Below the pieces are notes generated by a model. It saw nothing but the letters and a program-made list of their open reading frames with translations, was not told the DNA's origin and ran no database searches. From Parelaphostrongylus tenuis (lineage: Eukaryota > Nematoda > Chromadorea > Rhabditida > Metastrongylidae), in assembly GCA_019055375.1 (NCBI GenBank), contig JAHQIW010002037.1, forward strand, positions 111,608 through 175,607: a DNA stretch of 64,000 nt, read 5' to 3'. Of this stretch, positions 57,250 to 64,000 are shown in pieces. Position 1 is the stretch's first letter; the number at the start of each line of letters is the position of its first letter. The position numbers and the translations under genes were made by a program.

Positions 57250-57400
57250 AGCTAACGTTTCAGCGGCTTCTCTTTCTTCAGAGTCTAGATGTATGTTGTA
57301 TTAGACTATTCGTAGATTTGTGAATACGAATATCTAATACAAGGTGTATCCAGGCTCTGAAGAAGGCGAAATCGCGGAAAGGTCAGCCGTTCAAATGCTG
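57250..57400. repeat. Inverted repeat of the GAAGGCG-CGAAACG motif
   Basis: TAACGTTTCAGCGGCTTCTC then TTTCTTCAGAGTC at left, and CTCTGAAGAAGGCGAAATCG then CGGAAAGGTCAGC at right, face each other about 70 bp apart. The centre (TATTAGACTATTCGTAGAT / ACGAATATCTAATAC) is also self-complementary. Confidence 0.65.
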
Positions 57401-60400
57401 CCTGAACGACGACCATTGTTACCAACCTCTCGTCCGTCAACTAAGTAAGAAAAGCCTTCAAGATTTGGATAATTTAAGGTTTAGATAGTTTTTTTTGTAT
57501 AAACCCTGCATTTTTTTACAGACTTCCATTCGATCCTGGTTGATGTACCGTCTGGGATTTTTCGAGCTTTCATCCCGTCGTACCGTCGTCAGTCGGATTC
57601 CCCCGTCCTTTTTAGTTCCTGTACGATTTCCAATGCATTCTGTTGTATTGTTAAGCTGTCTGAAATTATGTTTCAAATGTTTCCTGCCGTATTTTTTGTG
57701 CATTGCTGTTCTCCTTACATAGGTTGGAGTACACTTTAAGGGCCGTATTTGGTAGTTAATAGCTTGATATTTTGTCATTATTATATGTTTGTATGCTGTT
57801 GTAGCGAGGATTTGGTGCTTGACGAATCATAATTTCCATATGAATTAACTCTTGTAATTTCAAATTAGTCGTCAAGTTCCATATTTATGCCCTCGTTTGT
57901 TTGTTGTATATGTATTCTCCATATCTGTGAATGGTTTTTTTTTTACTTGGTTCGACCTCACTCGGGGCGACCATCAATATCATCATCATCATTGTCATGC
58001 GTATAATTGTTGCATATTATGGCTGTTAAAAGTGATTTTCACGTGGAGATTCCGTTCAAATTCTATGTGCTCTCCGATTTTTACTTAGGCAACCACCAAA
58101 ACATGGCTTTTATTTCATGCAAATTATGCTTCTTAGTCTTTTCCGTACCAGCTTGTTGTGTATTGTCGTGCGAAGTTATCGAGGTAATAAAAGTCGCCTT
58201 CGAACTTTTACTGTGCGAATCGTTTTTGTACGAAAATGAGGTTCATAGGGTGATTTTCAGATGGTCTCGCATCTATGAAAGTGGTAAAAATAGACGACAG
58301 GATGGTGAAATGGTTAAGCAGTTGATAAGGAGCTAAATAGAGCTGTTAGAGTTCTTGTCTCCACTTGACTAAGTTGAAAAATTTTCTCTTGAGAAGGAAG
58401 GGGCGGGCACAATCAGCTGTTTAACCTAAGTGGAAACCTCAGAGGTTTTTGGGACCTTTTGGCAGTTCTAGAATAGCCCTTGCATTTTGGTTTGTTGAGT
58501 GTCTACTAGGTGTGGTCATTGTTAGAAGGGGTCATGGTGCTATTTGCCTCTAATTATTGAGCTGCGCCATTGCTCGTAAACTGGTAATCGAAAATGTTGA
58601 TCTCCTTTAGTATTCCACAACGGCAAGAGTACAGCTGCGCTAATTACTCTTAGTCATTATGAGGTTCTTAAGTACCTTTAGATTGGGCTCAATAACCTCT
58701 CAGAAATAAGAGATCGCAATGAAACCATTTTCACGATTGAAAGGGAGTCACTGAGAAATTAACTAGGAAAGGCAACTAGTCGTTCAAAGAAAAGAAGTGT
58801 GTAAAGCATAAATATCCAGGTGGCAAACGCTACGTACTCCCAGTGTTTCTTCCATTTGATTAATTGCCTTGCAGCTGTCATTCATAGAGATTGCCCTGTT
58901 CGTGTGTCGATCGAGCTGCAGCTTCACAGTGTATTGTCTGCTTATTCAATTGGATATGCGGTAGAGTTTTTTGTGGAGCTCTTAATAACCACGGAGACTT
59001 TTCCAACTCTCCAATAAAACCACTTGTCGATCACGATGGTTCTGGAGGAACTCAGCTGCTATGCAAACAGGACTTCCAGGACGGCAGCAACATCTGCAAA
59101 AGGTCGATCGACCACTTGGAGGCGATATAACAGACCTAATGAAAAAATTATAAAGTACAAAAATACAAAAATTAGTTGTAATAATAGCAATATTGGGAAT
59201 GACGATGGTTTTTTTTTTCTTCCATCAATTAACCATCTGTTAGTCATGTTAGACAATTAACTCATGAGTATACTCGTAGTCTCTCAAGATTTTCAACGGG
59301 CTGAAGGATCCCTTGAAAATCGCCTGTTTCGTCCTATTGGGACTCATCAGTACCACCCTCCCTCAGTTCAGACGATCCCCTGAGGCTATATAATCTTCTA
59401 TAAAAAATCGATGCTGAGTTGAAAAAAGCTCCCATGGCAATCTCTCAAAGAGACATGAAATCGTAAGCTTGGGAATTTTTTGTAAGAAATCCGAATTTTA
59501 GAAATTTTTCGTGCGTCATCGAATCACATAAACGTTCAAAGCATGGAGAACAAAAGTTCATATCTATGAAAATATGCACATTTTGCTGAGCCATGTTTAC
59601 AGTTTTCGGCATGGATCACATTTGGTACTAATAATGTCCACAATGTTCAAAAATTTTTCACTTTCGAGCTCACTGATAATTCAGTATTTTTCGCTTCTCC
59701 GCCAAACTTATCTTGATTTTCACTTGAAAATTTTCGACCTTCGCTTAAGCCGACATAATTGAAATGCACTTTTTATCGGATTATCGCAATACGAAATGCA
59801 AAGTCACTAGCGCGTCAATCGCCCCTGGCAAGGGCCTCGTGTCAAACCCCCTCTATTTTGATTTGGTTGTTCTCTGTTCTCATCGACCTGAGAGAGAGAA
59901 TTTGACTGAAGAAATGTTTCCTACACCATTTTTTGACGCCTGTCATGCCTGGGAATGTGTCCATTGTGTTCTCACATGAGGCGACAGTTTTGTGGACAAA
60001 CATCGGGGACAGTCTTGCTGGCTGATGAAAACCATTATTGATATTTGTCAAAAGAATTCGGAAGTACAACGATAGGAACTTAAAAGCAAACAAGTGCTGT
60101 TCCAACACAAAAGTCCAGCAATCTTGGATTGAACTTTGCTCTGTCAATCTTTAAATCCTTAAAAATCCTCTTGTGCAAGGAGTTTTGATACATTTCCTTG
60201 AGAGCTTTTATAATGAAAACACATATTTCAACCAAATGCCGTAGTAGTCGTTCAATGAGGATTCATATTTACAAACGTTATGTGATCGTTTATTGCCTCA
60301 TAATATGGTTCATAAATAATGTGACAGCGCTTTTCATATGGGAAATTTTTTAGTACATTGAAGAAGATGTATTATTTTTACAGAGGACATAACGAGAACG

Positions 60401-60596
60401 AAATTCGGATGCAAAAAAGCACGAGGCAGAGGATGTGCTCGGACAGTCCCTTGTTACTCCAAACGGGGACATCACGTCTACTAAAATAGGCGTAGCTCTC
60501 AGAATGTGTCATTAGATAAACAACTTCTGGCAAGGTAATGCAAGGTCTTGGATAAAACCAAAAACTATATCAAGCATAATAAGTAAAAAAAGGTTA
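57401..60596. other. No firm gene
   Basis: One strong acceptor (TTTTTTTACAG at about 57513-57523) opens a roughly 70-codon frame ending TAA near 57739, without a motif. Minus-strand frames at 58830-59090 (for example RQYTVKLQLDRHTNRAIS) look protein-like but carry stops. Neither is supportable as a gene. Confidence 0.3.
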
Positions 60597-60820
60597 CAGC
60601 ATTGATCAAACTGTCACTGAACTGCATGCATTCGAAGGCTATGACTTGGAGAGGCCTACAGAAGTGCCGAGGTCAGTGTTCTTTTCCTTCCTGTCCAGTC
60701 TGGAACACACTTTGCCTACCTCGGCTGAATGTGGGCTTCTTAGTTGGCCTAAGAGGCAGGCGAGGTAAAACCAGGGACCGCGTGTGTGTTACAGCGCATC
60801 AGTAATTACGCGCTAACCGA
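60597..60820 (-). repeat. SINE-1 copy, diverged
   Basis: Reverse complement order: GCATTGATCAAACTGTCACT, GCATGCATTCGAAGG, GGTAAAACCAGGGACCGCGT (B-box zone), TTACAGCGCATCAG (A-box zone). Confidence 0.6.
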
Positions 60821-63779
60821 TCTACTTTTACATATATGTATTATGAGGTAAATATGAGGCTGACGAAATAACGCCAGTGTGATAATGATGATATTCTTTT
60901 CATATTCGTGCAAACAACAGTCGATTGTTTGCTGCACATTCGTGCAGTTTTCTAGTGTAAAGCCGTCCATTGTGTTCGTTTAACGACAACGGATAGCAGA
61001 AGAAAACAGCAACGGGCCACTGGCGTCCGTGTCCATTATCGGAACGATGTCATTGTGGCGTTCGTGAATTTTTAAATAGGAAATGCAAATGAAATTCAAG
61101 AATCTCGTAATGAGATTCTACACCGAGCGAGAAATAGAAAGACAAAGATAGCAGTTGGATTCTCCTCTGTTCTTTACATATAGTATTTTTCTACTTCAGC
61201 AAAAGTACAATTCTGTTTTGTATAGAAGAGAAAATAAAAATTGTGAAATGGTGATTAAATCGCCAACTGCGATACAGAAACCGATCATGAAACGAATCAC
61301 AGTTCGTCGCTCCCATTGATCCGAATTTAACTACTGATGAAGCCGACAGCATTAGACTCTCTGAGCTTTTCGTGTGTATTCCACGAAAACTTCTTCTTTT
61401 TTCGGATCTATTAGTACGCATAAACTGTCTGCTATGAGTGGCTGTTGTACTGTAGAGGTGATGTTATATGAATAACTCCTTAACGTCACCGATGAACATT
61501 CGGGATTTTTATTACAGTACTTCATGTGTGTGGGTGCTCTGTACTTCTGGGGCAGGTGGGTGGTGATGGTGGTTGTGATGATGGTCGTTAATGTGAAATG
61601 AAAACGATAAATGACATGCACTCTTTGTCGAGGATCGCAGAAATAGTAAACAGCTTGGAAGGAAAAAAAGAAAAAAAGAATGCGAAAACGAACAATGATG
61701 ATGAGAAATTGCTTCGTTCGTCGACGACCGGCAAAGCAGGCGCCATTTCAAACATCTAGGAAAGAAAGAATGCGACGAGACGAGCGCTTGGACTATTGAA
61801 TAAATTTGTTCGATCAACCAATAGGGCCTCCATGTTCTCAGTAATGGTCTAGTACTCAGGGTTGCTAACCCATGGAATCCAAATCTTGGATTTGCGTTTT
61901 TTATTTGGTAATTTCTGTGAGTTCTACAAGTGTTTTGGGCTGAAACTACCAAGAAAAAGTAAACATGTTTCATGGTTAATAATAGAAGTCGACTTTTCGC
62001 ATACTTCTCTTGCACTTTCCTCTTTGAGCAATTTCCATTATGTTGTGCTTTTTTCTTGCGCAAATTTTCGTTTTGTTCTTGAACAGGAAAAAAAAAACCT
62101 AATCCTCAATTTCGGACCCAATCGAATGAATTTTCTTCGAAAGTCGTGGTTTTGTTTAGATGTGAAAGTCACAATTTAACTAGTAATATTGGAATGGCGA
62201 TCTCCGATATAGTTATAGAAATCAAATGAGCTCTTGATTAATCCGACAAATAAATCGGGATAGTGATATGGATAAGAAACTGATCCATGCAACAACAATG
62301 TCTTCGACTATCCACAAATTTTTTTTTTTTTGATTTCACATTATCTCGTCATTAATTGGGCTTATATCAAACGTTCTTTGAAATCAAAAAATATTCGGAA
62401 TTTTGTTCCTTGATTTGTTCTCAGATCTGTTCTTTCTTCGCTTTTATTGTACTAGTATTTTTTTATCACATCTAATAATTTCTATTTGTCAGGACCCACG
62501 GTCTACCTCATGAAATTTTCTATCTAGTGATTAGATCAATTTTCAGAGCACATTGTATAAAATATCGTGCGACCTTTTCTATCTGCGGTCACGAGTCGCT
62601 GCTGTTCTACGTTATTCCATGTTTAAGAAGGTTTTGTTTTCCCTTTTCAAATAATGTTTACTAGAGCAGTACCGAGAGTTTTAGAGTGCATCCTTTATGA
62701 ATGTTTATAGCTAGCATCTGGCTCGATGTTCGATTGTTACCGCACTCAATGCCGGTAATGACAATATCACCTAGCCGTTCCATATGTTTAATGAGCAACG
62801 ATTCCTGTGATGTGTAGAAGGAGAAGATAATCATGGATATAACAATTGCTATGGATGAAAGGAACTTGACCGATGTTTTAATAGAACTTGGACATAGGCG
62901 ATTCTATTTACTAACCGATGACTGAAATTGTGATAACAAAAAAAGAACTGAAAGGAGTTATAACCTCAATAGAAGCAATGGAGAGCAATCAAAGCTATCG
63001 GAAAATGGTCCATGTTGGTGACCCAGATTATGTTAAATGACTTGCCATTAGTTAAGCAAAAACTTTTCAATTGAACAACGACGAACGTCCGTGTCCCATT
63101 GGTGCATCTGCATACGAAGCCACAGCAATATATGAAAGGCGCTATGTCTTCCACTGACGGAGCAAGCAATTTTGTCCATTTTTCTTAGTCTGAGAGATCA
63201 TTTCCTGTTCTGTTGGTGTCCGCTGACGTTTTGATGTAAAGGTAGGATTTTGTGACTATAAGTAATTCTAGTTTTCCCTTGCTCCTTTGCTAATTTTCCC
63301 TGTGCTGTAGCGATTCTTGGTCAGAGGTTTCCATCGCATAACTTAATAACAAAAAGAGACGCGGATAGAAAACTTCCGTATGTCTTCACAAGAACAGTTA
63401 TGATTTTTATAGCTAGAAAAGAATAGGAAAAGAATTTCTTTGAGCTGATTTGTTTGGAAAAAATAATGCCATTAATGTGAAATCATCCTAGAAGAGAGTA
63501 CGGCAAACTGCAACTCTTCAACAAAGCATATATACCCTCATAACGTTTGCTATAGTATCCTACTACTGTAGTTATGATCCTTTGAGATCATTTTTAAGCC
63601 TCTCGAACTCTTCCCAAGCATTTCTACATTCTGGTGTGAGCCGAGCAATGAGCGGGTTGATCACAACAAATCCCTTCCTGCTTGAAGATTTGAGACCTTG
63701 TTAGTAAGTTAATGCTGATATCCATTGGCCACTTAGTGATTTTATTCTTTTGTTCCCATTTCTATGCATGTGATGATAT
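60821..63779. other. About 3 kb with no supportable gene
   Basis: AT-rich. It contains the longest ORF of the window (61512-62063, minus, 183 codons), but it is low-complexity (His/Asn and Ser/Phe runs) with no domain and no splice context. Confidence 0.35.
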
Positions 63780-63990
63780 GATGGCAACCGTGGGCGAGTG
63801 GTTGTGATGTTTGGTCGCGGCGCGCATGAGCCAAGCTGCCACCACCCTCCCTCCGGTTCCTTCCGTGGTCACAGCAACATCCTACGGAACGTCACAGCAG
63901 GCTATCTTCTTCGAGATTGCAAGAGATTGGCTTCAAGCAGTTTTCTGCGCCTTCAAGAAGAAGACTAAAATACGAATTGAATGCTAGAAT
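63780..63990 (+). repeat. SINE-3-like copy at window end
   Basis: CCGTGGGCGAGTGGTTGTGA (A box), followed by CACCCTCCCTCCGGTTCC and a body with CTTCGAGATTGCAAGAGATT and GCCTTCAAGAAGAAGACTAA, comparable to SINE-3 at 16601 (AAGATTGCGAAGAGATTCG). Confidence 0.5.
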
Positions 63991-64000
63991 TAACTGGTTC

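Noticed and set aside
57458..57778. 106-codon minus ORF and opposite 75-codon + ORF
   Set aside because: No motif on either strand. The strong acceptor at 57523 is noted, but neither frame is convincing.
61512..62063. Longest ORF in the window, 183 codons, minus strand
   Set aside because: Low-complexity His/Asn and Ser/Phe/Leu runs, no domain, no splice context, in AT-rich DNA. Length alone is expected somewhere in 64 kb.
1..64000. CRISPR array, operon with ribosome binding sites, bacterial origin
   Set aside because: No regularly spaced repeats of that kind. The splice signals, introns and repeats are those of a eukaryote.

Overview
The window looks like nematode nuclear DNA, most likely from a clade V (hookworm-like or other strongylid) worm. 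It is AT-rich. Coding exons are short and separated by introns with nematode-type borders (TTTTAG or TTTCAG acceptors), and the gaps are crowded with decayed RTE-type LINE, mariner, MITE and tRNA-derived SINE sequence. Nothing bacterial or viral is seen. The species call is an inference from repeat style and splice signals, not from a search.

The one gene I can model end to end is on the + strand at 47805-53852. It has seven exons, all with phase-0 junctions, and encodes a 367-residue calponin-homology (CH) domain protein. The CH fold appears to be split by a 58-residue acidic, Pro/Thr-rich insertion. Upstream lie four exact TGAGTCA sites within 243 bp and, further out, a GC-rich island. Intron 3 holds a roughly 55-bp tandem repeat carrying TGACGTCA cores. 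Introns 1 and 4 each carry a pair of SINEs in opposite orientations.

Elsewhere I see only partial genes. There is a phase-consistent three-exon + strand 3' end (6613-13315), isolated candidate + exons at 24424-24515 and 27815-27932, and a candidate - strand gene 3' end at 55125-55572. None of these could be assigned to a family.

Mobile DNA by region: a degenerate RTE LINE (405-3240, -), a mariner N-terminal remnant (5479-5765, +), a probable Ty3/gypsy gag-protease remnant (9087-9990, -), a palindromic MITE pair (12505-12890 and 13683-13959), two mariner elements that both carry the same foldback element inside one arm (19870-21428 and 28107-29807), a second RTE fragment (30120-30886, -), solo foldback copies (33199-33912 and 54306-54760), and about twenty tRNA-headed SINE copies in four groups, here called SINE-1 to SINE-4. 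These group names are local labels. The long gaps between them show no gene I can support.
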